Positions 1-7,126 of a stretch of DNA of 10,586 bases are shown here, piece by piece. Under the pieces are notes generated by a model. It was not told the DNA's origin. It was given only the letters and a program-made list of their open reading frames with translations, and did no database searches. Positions within the stretch are counted from its first letter, which is position 1. Each line of letters opens with the position of its first letter. The position numbers were made by a program, and so were the translations under genes. Origin of the DNA: Caryophanales bacterium UBA6768 (GTDB taxonomy: Bacteria; Bacillota; Bacilli; Bacillales_D; Amphibacillaceae); the NCBI GenBank assembly GCA_002453315.1, contig DKGO01000073.1, positions 1 through 10,586 on the forward strand. Reading direction: 5' to 3'.

Positions 1-497
1 AAACTGGTGTGCTTTTGTGCTCTAATCATACTAGCAATTATGACCCTCCAGTTTTAGGTGTAGCATTTCCACGTGTTGTTCGATTTATGGGAAAAGCTGA
101 ATTATTTAATAATCCTTTAATGAAATGGTTAATGATAAGAATAGGTGTGTTTCCAGTAAAACGTGGTTTAGGTGATAAGCAAGCTTTGAGAAATGGATTA
201 AACCTCCTAAATGATGGAGAAGTTATGGGCATCTTTCCTGAAGGAACGAGGAGTAAGACAGGTGAACTAGGAGAAGGTTTAGCTGGGTCAGGTTTCTTTG
301 CCCTTCGCTCAACAGCGGTCGTCATACCATGCGCTATCATTGGCACATACAAACCGTTCCAAAAGCTTAAAGTTATTTTCGGTGAACCGATTAACTTTGA
401 TGATTACAAAGATAAAAAATTATCAGCGAAAGATGCAACAGCAATCATTATGGATAAAATCCGTGAATTATTGGAAAGTGAGGGGAGAAATATTTGA
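1..497 (+). CDS. plsC: 1-acyl-glycerol-3-phosphate acyltransferase (PlsC family), 5' end cut by window edge
   Basis: This enzyme adds the second acyl chain to lysophosphatidic acid at the membrane, giving phosphatidic acid. The visible part has the two signature blocks of the family: the catalytic HX4D motif (HTSNYD, in VLLCSNHTSNYDPP right at the window start) and the substrate-binding FPEGTRS motif at about bases 234-254. The reading frame is open to base 3. The GTG at 9 is most likely an internal valine, because it sits only a few residues before the HX4D motif and family members carry about 30 more residues there. The gene is therefore partial, with its start outside the window. It ends 73 bases before the S1-domain gene. 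In related Bacilli the gene before it is usually cmk, which would be off the left edge (inference). The family is clear; the exact acyl substrate preference cannot be read from sequence. Confidence 0.92.
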   Translation, partial: TGVLLCSNHTSNYDPPVLGVAFPRVVRFMGKAELFNNPLMKWLMIRIGVFPVKRGLGDKQALRNGLNLLNDGEVMGIFPEGTRSKTGELGEGLAGSGFFALRSTAVVIPCAIIGTYKPFQKLKVIFGEPINFDDYKDKKLSAKDATAIIMDKIRELLESEGRNI

Positions 498-555
498 CAT
501 TTGATTCAATTTATATAAACCTTAACTAAAAGGGATTCATGTTTTTGGTGATTTT

Positions 556-562
556 AAGGAGG
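556..562 (+). promoter_or_regulatory. Ribosome binding site that decides the ypfD start
   Basis: AAGGAGG lies 8 bases before the ATG at 571 and only 2 bases before the in-frame ATG at 565. Normal Bacillus spacing therefore favours 571, giving an N-terminus MVEEMNNEM rather than MSMVEEM. Confidence 0.85.
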
Positions 563-570
563 GTATGTCC

Positions 571-1728
571 ATGGTTGAGGAAATGAACAATGAAATGACC
601 GACTTTCAGTTACTTGAAATAGGTAACGTTGTTACAGGAACCGTAACAAAAATTGAAGAAAAGCACGCACTTATTGATTTGAATTATAAAATGGAAGGAG
701 TTCTTCCAATAAGTGAGCTATCAAGCTTGCACATCGAAAAGATAAGTGATGTTCTTGCAGAAGGGGAAAGCATAAAAGTACAAGTCATCAAATCATCAGA
801 GGATGAACTTGTTTTATCTAAACGAGCTGTCGATGCAGAAAATGCATGGGAAAGCTTAGAACAAAAATTCGAAAATAAAGAAACGTTTGATGTCGTTATC
901 AATGATGTCGTTAAAGGCGGTCTAGTTGCTGACATCGGAGTAAGAGGCTTTATCCCAGCCTCGTTAGTAGAGAAGTTTTACGTTGAAGATTTCTCTGAAT
1001 ATAAAGGAAAAACATTACCTGTTAAAATCGTAGAGTTTGAACCCGATAACAATAAGGTGATTTTATCTCATCGTGCTGTACTTGATGAGGAACAAGAACA
1101 GAAAAAACAAGAAATATTAGAAAGCTTAGTTCCTGGTGAAGTTCGAACAGGTACAGTGCAACGGATAACGAATTTTGGTGCGTTTGTTAATATTGGTGGC
1201 ATTGATGGTCTTGTCCACATTTCACAATTGGCTCACCACCACGTAGAAACGCCTAATGAGGTTGTTAATGAGGGCGATGAAGTCGAAGTGAAAGTGCTTT
1301 CAGTCGATAAAGAGTCTGAACGAATTTCTTTATCAATTAAAGAGACACTTCCGGGACCTTGGGAAGGTTTAGAGAGTAAATTCCAACGCGGTGACGTTAT
1401 TCAGGGGACTGTAAAAAGGTTAGTTGCTTTTGGTGCCTTTGTTGAAATTGCACCTGGTATCGAAGGACTCGTTCACATATCGGAAATTTCAAATCGTCAC
1501 ATTGGAACCCCTTCAGAAGTGCTCGAGGAAAACGAAGAGGTTCAAGTGAAGGTGTTAGATCTTAATCCTGTAGAGAAACGTGTTTCATTAAGTATAAAAG
1601 CACTTGAAGAGGAAGAAGATACTCAGCATGAAAGCCAGGAAAAACACTACGAATCGCAAGACTCTGACTCCTCCACAGGATTTTCAGTTGGAGATATGAT
1701 CGGAGAACAACTAAAAAAATACAAGTAA
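571..1728 (+). CDS. ypfD: 30S ribosomal protein S1 homolog (YpfD type), four S1 RNA-binding domains
   Basis: This 385-residue protein has four S1 (OB-fold) RNA-binding domains at about residues 16-86, 103-172, 188-258 and 273-343, followed by an acidic, glutamate-rich tail. The third and fourth repeats carry the canonical cores GAFVNIGGIDGLVHISQL and GAFVEIAPGIEGLVHISEIS. The second carries GGLVADIGVRGFIPASL. This matches the Bacillus YpfD protein, which is shorter than the six-domain S1 of Escherichia coli and is generally regarded as dispensable in Bacillus. A ribosome association is known for the family; the precise role is not settled. I chose the ATG at 571 because AAGGAGG at 556-562 lies 8 bases before it. 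The in-frame ATG at 565 would be only 2 bases from that site. fni follows after 13 bases, so the two are probably cotranscribed. Confidence 0.93.
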   Translation: MVEEMNNEMTDFQLLEIGNVVTGTVTKIEEKHALIDLNYKMEGVLPISELSSLHIEKISDVLAEGESIKVQVIKSSEDELVLSKRAVDAENAWESLEQKFENKETFDVVINDVVKGGLVADIGVRGFIPASLVEKFYVEDFSEYKGKTLPVKIVEFEPDNNKVILSHRAVLDEEQEQKKQEILESLVPGEVRTGTVQRITNFGAFVNIGGIDGLVHISQLAHHHVETPNEVVNEGDEVEVKVLSVDKESERISLSIKETLPGPWEGLESKFQRGDVIQGTVKRLVAFGAFVEIAPGIEGLVHISEISNRHIGTPSEVLEENEEVQVKVLDLNPVEKRVSLSIKALEEEEDTQHESQEKHYESQDSDSSTGFSVGDMIGEQLKKYK

Positions 1729-1741
1729 CTGGAGAATCGTC

Positions 1742-2788
1742 ATGAGAGAAAAACGTAAACAAGAACACATCGAACATGCATTAACAACTGGCCAGTTACG
1801 TTTTCATGGTTTTGATGACATCCAATTTGTTCATCAGAGTCTATCTGGAACTGCAATAAGTAAGATTAACTTATCTACTAAGATTGGTGAACTTAATTTA
1901 AGTTCACCAATCTTTATTAATGCAATGACAGGTGGAGGTGGCGCACAAACAAGAGAAATCAACGCCATGCTTGCGGAAGCTGCTAACGAATTCAACTTAC
2001 CTATCGGTGCCGGCTCACAAATGGCTGCGATTAAAGATCGTTCCCAAAAAGAGACATTTAAAATATTAAGAAAAAAAAACCCGAATGGGATTATATTTGC
2101 TAATTTGGGTAGTGAAGCAACCGTTAATCAGGCGGAAGAAGCAATTGAGATGCTTGATGCAGACGCGCTTCAAATCCACCTAAACGTTATTCAAGAACTT
2201 GTCATGCCAGAGGGAGACCGCGACTTTACAAAAACTTTAATAAATATCGAAAAAATTGCCTCAACCCTCTCAATTCCCCTGATCGTAAAAGAGGTCGGGT
2301 TCGGAATGAGTAAAGAAACCGTTAAACAATTAGCCGAGGTTGGGGTTTCCATTGTTGATATTGGCGGCTTCGGAGGTACAAACTTTTCATCGATTGAAAA
2401 TATGCGGAGAGAGCATAAGTTGCCATTCATGGATGACTGGGGCATTCCAACTGCTTGTTCTATAGCCGAAGTGTCTCAATCACACCCCTTTATCGAGGTG
2501 ATGGGATCTGGCGGAATTCAAACAAGTTCGGATGTGGCAAAGGCAATAGCTCTTGGAGCATCAGCATGTGGTTTAGCCGGATATCTTTTGAAGATTTTAA
2601 TGAATGATGGTTTTGAACAATTAATTAAAGAAATCCAATTTATATTAGACGAATTAAAAATAATTATGGCTGCTTTAGGTAGGGATACAATTCAATCATT
2701 GAAAAAAGCCCCACTTATTATTAATGGAAAAACGCATCATTGGTTACAAGAAAGAAGGATTAATACAACTGCTTATAGTAATCGTTAA
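1742..2788 (+). CDS. fni: Isopentenyl-diphosphate delta-isomerase, type 2 (FMN and NADPH dependent)
   Basis: The enzyme interconverts isopentenyl and dimethylallyl diphosphate, the building blocks of isoprenoids such as quinone side chains and undecaprenyl lipid. At 348 residues it has the usual length. Family marks visible are the N-terminal RKQEHIEHAL (4-13 region), AMTGG near residue 61, GSQMAA at 91-96, ANLGSEAT at 120-127, the active-site block IHLNVIQE with His146, Gln151 and Glu152, MPEGDR at 155-160, VKEVGFGMS with Lys183, GGFGGTNF at 208-215, and the glycine-rich phosphate-binding GSGGI at 255-259. These fit a TIM barrel that binds FMN. The GGAG at 1731-1734 is 7 bases before the ATG. 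The gene lies 13 bases after ypfD and ends in a terminator that overlaps its stop codon. Codons 47-58 contain a striking perfect palindrome (separate entry). Confidence 0.96.
   Translation: MREKRKQEHIEHALTTGQLRFHGFDDIQFVHQSLSGTAISKINLSTKIGELNLSSPIFINAMTGGGGAQTREINAMLAEAANEFNLPIGAGSQMAAIKDRSQKETFKILRKKNPNGIIFANLGSEATVNQAEEAIEMLDADALQIHLNVIQELVMPEGDRDFTKTLINIEKIASTLSIPLIVKEVGFGMSKETVKQLAEVGVSIVDIGGFGGTNFSSIENMRREHKLPFMDDWGIPTACSIAEVSQSHPFIEVMGSGGIQTSSDVAKAIALGASACGLAGYLLKILMNDGFEQLIKEIQFILDELKIIMAALGRDTIQSLKKAPLIINGKTHHWLQERRINTTAYSNR
1880..1914. repeat. 35-base perfect inverted repeat inside fni
   Basis: The arm AAGATTGGTGAACTTAA (1880-1896) is followed, after a single T at 1897, by its exact reverse complement (1898-1914). 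It encodes residues Lys47 to Phe58 of Fni, a segment (KIGEL..SSPIF) that my recollection of the B. subtilis protein suggests is conserved. The protein sequence is therefore intact and the palindrome depends on codon choice. In RNA it would fold as a stem of about 15 pairs with a small loop. Confidence 0.95.
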
Positions 2789-2818
2789 CTGTCTGTTGTT
2801 GTCTACAGACAGTTTTTT
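2787..2818 (+). terminator. Rho-independent terminator after fni
   Basis: AACTGTCTG (2787-2795) pairs with CAGACAGTT (2806-2814) over nine base pairs around a 10-base loop, running into a T tract at 2813-2818. The left arm starts inside the TAA stop codon of fni. It closes the plsC-ypfD-fni block. Confidence 0.85.
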
Positions 2819-2876
2819 ACTTATGTTACCCACTTAATCTGGTTAAACTTGTACAAAAACTAGTGTGGGTTGAAAA

Positions 2877-3482
2877 ATGATTAATATTTATTTCTATTGC
2901 TGTGCTTGGGCATGTTGGATATGGGCAACATGGATGATGGATAAAAGTAAACAACGGTTAAAAATTGCTACAATTAGTTTATTGGCCATTATTTTTTCAA
3001 GTTTTAAATTTGAACTTTTCGGATTGGTCATTCATAGTAGTGTCATATTTTTTTTATTGTTGTCCTTCTATCTCTTGCTGAAGCGGAATACACTTTCCCA
3101 ATTTTACTTGTTACTAATTGGTTTCATGACTTCATTAGGCTATGCGGCACTTTATTTATTTTCTATCTATGATCCAATTGTGTTTATCGTGTCCGTCCAC
3201 CTCGCAATGGTAGGGTATTTATTAGTTATTCTTTTAGTGACTCTCCAATCCTTAACTGAAAGACTCATTTCATTGTTTCTGTCCATCTCTATAGGGGAGA
3301 TTCTAATCGGCATTACCTTAGATCATCTCAATCTCTACAATGAAATTGGTACAGATTACTTTTTAACACGATTAACCATTGCATTTCTTAGTTTAAATCT
3401 TATTCATCTGTTCAAACAGTTACTAGCTATTTTCGAGAAATTAATTATGAAAATAAAAGAGGAACGCAAAAATGTGATGTGA
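2877..3482 (+). CDS. yphA: YphA-like multi-pass membrane protein, function unknown
   Basis: This is a 201-residue, very hydrophobic protein with about six or seven predicted membrane helices (roughly residues 3-21, 29-46, 48-68, 74-95, 100-123, 129-148 and 157-180). It ends in a basic, cytoplasmic-looking tail (KIKEERKN). I see no catalytic motif. The assignment as YphA rests on position between fni and der, where B. subtilis has a membrane protein of similar length, plus the overall topology; no function is established. The ATG at 2877 has only a poor ribosome binding site (GTGGG around 2866), so the start is less certain than for its neighbours. Flanking terminator-like hairpins suggest a single-gene transcript, but I found no convincing promoter in the 88 bases upstream. 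Confidence 0.75.
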   Translation: MINIYFYCCAWACWIWATWMMDKSKQRLKIATISLLAIIFSSFKFELFGLVIHSSVIFFLLLSFYLLLKRNTLSQFYLLLIGFMTSLGYAALYLFSIYDPIVFIVSVHLAMVGYLLVILLVTLQSLTERLISLFLSISIGEILIGITLDHLNLYNEIGTDYFLTRLTIAFLSLNLIHLFKQLLAIFEKLIMKIKEERKNVM

Positions 3483-3512
3483 CGTTGCAGCGTACTGTTG
3501 TACGTCATTTTT
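3479..3512 (+). terminator. Probable terminator after yphA
   Basis: TGACGT (3480-3485) pairs with ACGTCA (3502-3507). An inner helix forms between GCAG (3487-3490) and CTGT (3495-3498) around the loop CGTA, with one G-U pair and a small internal bulge. Five T follow at 3508-3512. The left arm overlaps the yphA stop codon. It is weaker than the other terminators here because the stem is interrupted. Confidence 0.55.
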
Positions 3513-3521
3513 CATGCTGAT

Positions 3522-3550
3522 TTGAAAGGTCATTCATAACTTGATAAAAT
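3522..3550 (+). promoter_or_regulatory. Candidate sigma-A promoter for der-plsY-gpsA
   Basis: A -35 box TTGAAA (3522-3527, 5/6 to consensus) and a -10 box TAAAAT (3545-3550, 5/6) are separated by exactly 17 bases. Transcription would start near 3557, about 40 bases before the der ATG, giving a short leader. The boxes lie just after the probable yphA terminator, which makes sense of an independent unit for an essential GTPase. Confidence 0.6.
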
Positions 3551-3596
3551 TAAAAAGTTAAGTTTCTTTTATCTTTGAGCGAGAGGAAGATGTTAG

Positions 3597-4910
3597 ATGG
3601 TAAAGCCAGTTGTAGCCATTGTTGGAAGACCAAACGTTGGTAAGTCAACAATTTTTAACCGAATTATTGGTGAACGGGTATCAATTGTTGAAGATAGACC
3701 TGGTATAACGAGAGATCGGATTTATTCTAGTGCCGAATGGACGGGTCATTCTTTTTATTTAATTGACACAGGTGGGATTGATATAGGGGATGAGCCTCTC
3801 TTGCTTCAAATGCGTCAGCAAGCGGAAATTGCGATAGATGAAGCTGATGTTATTATTTTTGTCGTCGATGGAAGAGACGGATTAACGAACGCTGACGAAG
3901 ATGTAGCTCACATGCTTTTTCGTTCAAAAAAACCGATCGTATTGGCTGTAAATAAAATAGATAGCTTTGAAAAGCGAGATGAAGCATATGAATTTTATTC
4001 CCTCGGCTTGAATGAACCGATACCCATTTCAGGCACCCACGGTTTAGGGGTTGGCGACTTGCTAGATAACGTCATCCAACACTTCCCAAACGTTACTGAA
4101 GAAGAATATGATGAAGCTGTTATTCGATTAAGCGTAATCGGTCGTCCAAATGTTGGCAAATCTTCCTTAGTTAACAGTATATTAGGAACTGAAAGGGTTA
4201 TCGTAAGTAACATTGCAGGGACGACGAGAGATGCAATCGACACATCCTTTGAAAGAGATGACCAAGATTATGTCATCATTGATACAGCAGGTATGAGAAA
4301 AAGAGGAAAAGTTTACGAAACAACAGAAAAATATAGTGTATTGCGAGCCTTAAAAGCGATTGAGCGTTCTGACGTTGTCTTAGTTGTTTTAAATGCTGAC
4401 GAAGGAATTATAGAACAGGATAAACGAATTGCCGGCTATGCACATGACGCGGGACGAGCGCTTATCATTGTCGTGAATAAGTGGGATATCGTTGACAAAA
4501 ACGAGAAAACGATGAAACAATTCGAAGAAAAAATTCGTGACGAATTTCAATTTATTCGCTATGCACCGATTTTATTTGTTTCAGCAAAAACAAAACAACG
4601 GTTAGATTCAATACTTCCGATGGTAAAGTCCGTTGCAGAAAACCATGCTCTCAGAATAAAAACAAATGTGTTAAATGATGTCCTTATGGATGCAATTGCA
4701 ATCAATCCAACGCCTACAGACAAAGGACGGCGATTAAAAATCAACTACATAACACAAGTTTCTGTTAAGCCGCCAACCTTTGTTTTATTCGTAAATGATC
4801 CCGAGTTAATGCATTTTTCATATCGGCGCTTTTTAGAAAATCAAATTCGTGATACATTTGGCTTTATAGGAACACCCATTCATATTATTACTCGAAAGAA
4901 AAATGAATAG
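3597..4910 (+). CDS. der: Ribosome assembly GTPase Der (EngA), two GTPase domains
   Basis: Der is an essential GTPase that acts in late 50S subunit assembly. The 437 residues match the family length and hold two tandem GTPase domains plus a C-terminal KH-like domain (about 350-437). Domain 1 has GRPNVGKS at 10-17, DTGG at 57-60 and NKID at 119-122. Domain 2 has GRPNVGKS at 182-189, DTAG at 229-232 and NKWD at 294-297. An acidic linker (TEEEYDEA, 167-174) joins them. All expected nucleotide-binding residues are present. AGAGGA at 3582-3587 lies 9 bases before the ATG. plsY begins 20 bases after the stop without a terminator between them, so the genes are probably in one transcript. Confidence 0.98.
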   Translation: MVKPVVAIVGRPNVGKSTIFNRIIGERVSIVEDRPGITRDRIYSSAEWTGHSFYLIDTGGIDIGDEPLLLQMRQQAEIAIDEADVIIFVVDGRDGLTNADEDVAHMLFRSKKPIVLAVNKIDSFEKRDEAYEFYSLGLNEPIPISGTHGLGVGDLLDNVIQHFPNVTEEEYDEAVIRLSVIGRPNVGKSSLVNSILGTERVIVSNIAGTTRDAIDTSFERDDQDYVIIDTAGMRKRGKVYETTEKYSVLRALKAIERSDVVLVVLNADEGIIEQDKRIAGYAHDAGRALIIVVNKWDIVDKNEKTMKQFEEKIRDEFQFIRYAPILFVSAKTKQRLDSILPMVKSVAENHALRIKTNVLNDVLMDAIAINPTPTDKGRRLKINYITQVSVKPPTFVLFVNDPELMHFSYRRFLENQIRDTFGFIGTPIHIITRKKNE

Positions 4911-4930
4911 TCTGTATTAGGGGGGAAACA

Positions 4931-5545
4931 ATGGACATATTTTTTTCAGTTGTGATCGGATATTTACTTGGATCCATTAGTTTTAGTTATCTCATCGGCA
5001 AATTTTTCAAGAAAGTCGATATCCGAGAGTATGGAAGCGGTAACGCTGGCGCTACAAATACATTACGGGTATTAGGAAAAGGTCCCGCCATTCTCGTACT
5101 CGTTTTGGACGTTGTCAAAGGAGTGGCTGCCGTTCTCGTTAGCTTTCTAATCGGAGGAGACAGTTGGATTCCATTTGTAGCAGGTCTGTTTGCAATTATC
5201 GGTCATAACTGGCCAATTTACTTTGGATTTCGGGGTGGAAAAGGGATTGCTACGACGATAGGTGTGTTACTTACTCTCGTTCCTATTCCAGCTTTATGTG
5301 CTGGTATTGGTGCAATTATTCTTGTTATCTTAACTAGATACGTTTCGTTAGGATCATTATCCTTTACTATTTTAACACCATTCTCTATTTTGTTATTCAA
5401 TCAACATCCTATCGCTTATTTTTATATTTCACTTGCCTTTACATTTTTATCGATTTGGCAACATCGCTCAAATATTAAAAAATTGATTCAAGGAACTGAA
5501 AGTAAACTTGGTGAAAAAAGTAATCTTGAGGAAGTGAAAAGTTAA
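4931..5545 (+). CDS. plsY: Acyl-phosphate:glycerol-3-phosphate acyltransferase PlsY
   Basis: PlsY is an integral membrane enzyme that moves an acyl group from acyl-phosphate to glycerol-3-phosphate, the first acylation step of phospholipid synthesis. The 204-residue protein has the family blocks GSGNAGATN at 35-43, GHNWP at 91-95 running into GFRGGKGIATT at 99-109, and the late WQHRSNIKKLIQGTE block near the C-terminus. Several hydrophobic helices separate them. The ATG at 4931 is preceded by AGGGGGG (4919-4925). The stop codon overlaps the gpsA start by one base (TAATG), indicating translational coupling with the enzyme that makes its substrate. In B. subtilis the orthologue sits elsewhere (yneS locus), so the position between der and gpsA is a difference from that species. 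Confidence 0.95.
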   Translation: MDIFFSVVIGYLLGSISFSYLIGKFFKKVDIREYGSGNAGATNTLRVLGKGPAILVLVLDVVKGVAAVLVSFLIGGDSWIPFVAGLFAIIGHNWPIYFGFRGGKGIATTIGVLLTLVPIPALCAGIGAIILVILTRYVSLGSLSFTILTPFSILLFNQHPIAYFYISLAFTFLSIWQHRSNIKKLIQGTESKLGEKSNLEEVKS

Positions 5546-6585
5546 TGAAAAAAGTCGCTTTACTTGGAGCCGGAAGTTGGGGAACAGCTCTTGCAATTGT
5601 CTTAGCTGATAATGGACTGCAAGTTAATCTATGGACACGACGTACTGAACATGCCGAAGAAATCAATGACCAGCATACAAACCGTCGCTATTTACCAGAT
5701 ATTATTATTCCAAAAACAATTAAAGCTAGTACAAATATGTCAGAAGTTATAAAAGATACCGACACCATCGTAATTGTCACGCCTACAAAATCGATGCGAA
5801 CAGTCCTAAGTTCATTAAATGAAAAATTGCAAGGACCAGTTTCGATTATCCATGCAAGTAAAGGCATTGAACCAGATAGTTTAAAAAGAATTTCCGAGAT
5901 TATTGAAGAAGAAATAAAGACAACTCGTCTTAAATCAGTTGTAGCCCTTTCGGGTCCAAGCCATGCCGAAGAAGTGAGTCTACGGCAACCGACTACCGTT
6001 ACCGTTTCATCTTCCGATGAACAAGCGTGCTATCATGCACAAGACTTATTTATTAATGAATACTTTCGAGTGTACACGAACCTTGACATCATTGGTGTGG
6101 AACTCGGTGGTGCATTAAAAAATATCATTGCTCTTGGTTCGGGAATTTGTAAAGGACTTGGCTACGGAGATAATACAACTGCAGCTTTAATAACAAGGGG
6201 CCTTGCTGAAATTACTCGACTCGGTAGAAAAATGGGAGCCAATCCGTTAACGTTCTCTGGCTTGACTGGCATCGGTGACTTAATCGTTACGTGTACGAGT
6301 GTTCATAGCCGTAATTGGCGTGCTGGATATGCTATTGGACAAGGGCAAAGCCTTTCAGATGTATTAGAAAATATGGGTATGGCTGTAGAAGGGGTCAGAA
6401 CAACCCTCGCCGCCTATCAGTTAGCTCAAAAATTTACAGTTGATATGCCTATAGCTACAGAGCTATATCAAGTTCTTTTTCAAGAAAAAAATCCGAAACA
6501 AGCTGTCGATGATTTAATGAGAAGAAAGCGAACACATGAAGTCGAAGACTTATCGGCAATGTTAACGCAATTAGACGAGAAATAA
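5545..6585 (+). CDS. gpsA: NAD(P)H-dependent glycerol-3-phosphate dehydrogenase
   Basis: GpsA reduces dihydroxyacetone phosphate to sn-glycerol-3-phosphate, the backbone of phospholipids, in the cytoplasm. The 346-residue sequence opens with the nucleotide-binding loop GAGSWGTA (8-15). It has the conserved Lys106 in HASKGIE, GPSHAEEV at 137-144, the catalytic Lys192 in ALKNIIALGSG, GLGYGDNTTAALITRGLAE at 204-222, Asp245 in GIGDL, and TCTSVHSRNWRAG at 249-261. GAGGAAG at 5528-5534 lies 10 bases before the ATG, which overlaps the plsY stop by one base. Length and all key residues are normal. No terminator separates it from the sporulation gene downstream, so some read-through is likely. Confidence 0.98.
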   Translation: MKKVALLGAGSWGTALAIVLADNGLQVNLWTRRTEHAEEINDQHTNRRYLPDIIIPKTIKASTNMSEVIKDTDTIVIVTPTKSMRTVLSSLNEKLQGPVSIIHASKGIEPDSLKRISEIIEEEIKTTRLKSVVALSGPSHAEEVSLRQPTTVTVSSSDEQACYHAQDLFINEYFRVYTNLDIIGVELGGALKNIIALGSGICKGLGYGDNTTAALITRGLAEITRLGRKMGANPLTFSGLTGIGDLIVTCTSVHSRNWRAGYAIGQGQSLSDVLENMGMAVEGVRTTLAAYQLAQKFTVDMPIATELYQVLFQEKNPKQAVDDLMRRKRTHEVEDLSAMLTQLDEK

Positions 6586-6600
6586 ATCACAGAGCTTTTA

Positions 6601-6641
6601 CCTCCCGCATAAACTGAATTTAACTGCATAGTGGGAGGAGG
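6601..6641 (+). promoter_or_regulatory. Hairpin covering the ribosome binding site of the SpoVIF-like gene
   Basis: CCTCCCGC (6601-6608) can pair with GTGGGAGG (6631-6638) over eight pairs, one of them G-U, around a 22-base loop. The right arm contains part of the strong site GGAGGAGG (6634-6641) that serves the TTG start at 6648. No T tract follows, so it does not look like a terminator. It could restrain translation of the downstream gene on the read-through transcript. This is inference from pairing only. Confidence 0.55.
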
Positions 6642-6647
6642 ATTTCT

Positions 6648-6902
6648 TTGAGCCAAGGTTTTTTTGACAATATTGAAAAAAAGACGAACGTAAAAAAGGA
6701 AGACATTTTTAAGTTAGCCAATTCAGTCAGCACAGCGGACTTAAACGATGAAAGACAATTGCGTAAATTAATATCTGATATATCTCGATTAGCTAACGTT
6801 TCAGTCACAAAGGAAAAAGAAGATAAAATTGTAAATACAATTTTAAGCAAAAAAATGCCGACAGACTTAGCTCAATTAACTAATATGATTAAGAAAAGGT
6901 AA
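6648..6902 (+). CDS. Stage VI sporulation protein F-like small protein (SpoVIF/YjcC family)
   Basis: This 84-residue charged, soluble protein has no membrane segment or signal peptide. Its layout (FFDNIEKKTNV near the start, then DIFKLANSV, DERQLRKLISDISRLA, a lysine-rich stretch and a basic C-terminus) resembles the SpoVIF (YjcC) family. In B. subtilis that protein is needed in the mother cell for assembly of GerE-controlled coat proteins. I assign it by sequence resemblance from memory; an alignment would settle it. The start is TTG at 6648, set by the strong GGAGGAGG at 6634-6641 six bases upstream. No ATG fits the frame until far inside. It follows gpsA by 62 bases, and its binding site lies partly within a predicted hairpin. 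Confidence 0.75.
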   Translation: MSQGFFDNIEKKTNVKKEDIFKLANSVSTADLNDERQLRKLISDISRLANVSVTKEKEDKIVNTILSKKMPTDLAQLTNMIKKR

Positions 6903-6934
6903 CTTAAAAATAATTTGAATTACTAGGCGAATCA

Positions 6935-7054
6935 ATGATTCAGACTTTCGCGGTTAACATACACTATTATGGTAAGACAGATAAAGCTGTTTTCGTTAGC
7001 GACGATTTAGTCTACAAACTGGAGAAAATAGCCCCTTTACTTCAGTTTTCATAA
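6935..7054 (+). CDS. Possible 39-residue small protein, unrecognised
   Basis: A short frame runs from the ATG at 6935 to a TAA at 7052-7054 in the gap between the SpoVIF-like gene and yphE. The product has a protein-like composition: a strand-like start FAVNIHYYG, a turn KTD, then KAVFVSDDLVYKLEKIAPLL, which could form a strand and a helix. The stop lies 10 bases before a strong terminator at 7065. A weak ribosome binding site (AGGCGA, 6925-6930) is at acceptable spacing. The frame is also open upstream to a TAA at 6911-6913. I do not recognise the sequence. It could be a real small gene cotranscribed with the SpoVIF-like gene, the remnant of one, or chance. Conservation of this frame in related Bacilli would decide. 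Confidence 0.4.
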   Translation: MIQTFAVNIHYYGKTDKAVFVSDDLVYKLEKIAPLLQFS

Positions 7055-7064
7055 AATTACTTTC

Positions 7065-7100
7065 GAGCTATTCTCACATTCAAGAGAATAGCTCCTTTTT
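7065..7100 (+). terminator. Rho-independent terminator before yphE
   Basis: GAGCTATTCTC (7065-7075) pairs perfectly with GAGAATAGCTC (7084-7094) over eleven pairs, with loop ACATTCAA, followed by C and five T at 7096-7100. It closes the der-plsY-gpsA-SpoVIF-like block and separates it from the yphE promoter. Confidence 0.92.
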
Positions 7101-7126
7101 ATTCATGCATTTTTCACCGTTTCAAT

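Noticed and set aside
494..519. TTGACA (494-499) and TATAAA (514-519) before ypfD as a promoter
   Set aside because: The spacing is only 14 bases, too short for a normal sigma-A promoter, and the first box overlaps the plsC stop. I do not annotate it.
2828..2870. ACCCAC (2828-2833) and GTGGGT (2865-2870) inverted repeat before yphA
   Set aside because: The arms are six bases with a 31-base loop, weak enough to occur by chance. It could cover the poor yphA ribosome binding site, but the evidence is too thin.
6958..6965. CATACACT, a perfect match to the sigma-E -10 consensus
   Set aside because: No -35 element is found 13-15 bases upstream, and the site lies inside the 39-codon frame and upstream of a strong terminator. 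Chance is likely, although a sporulation small RNA ending at 7100 is not excluded.
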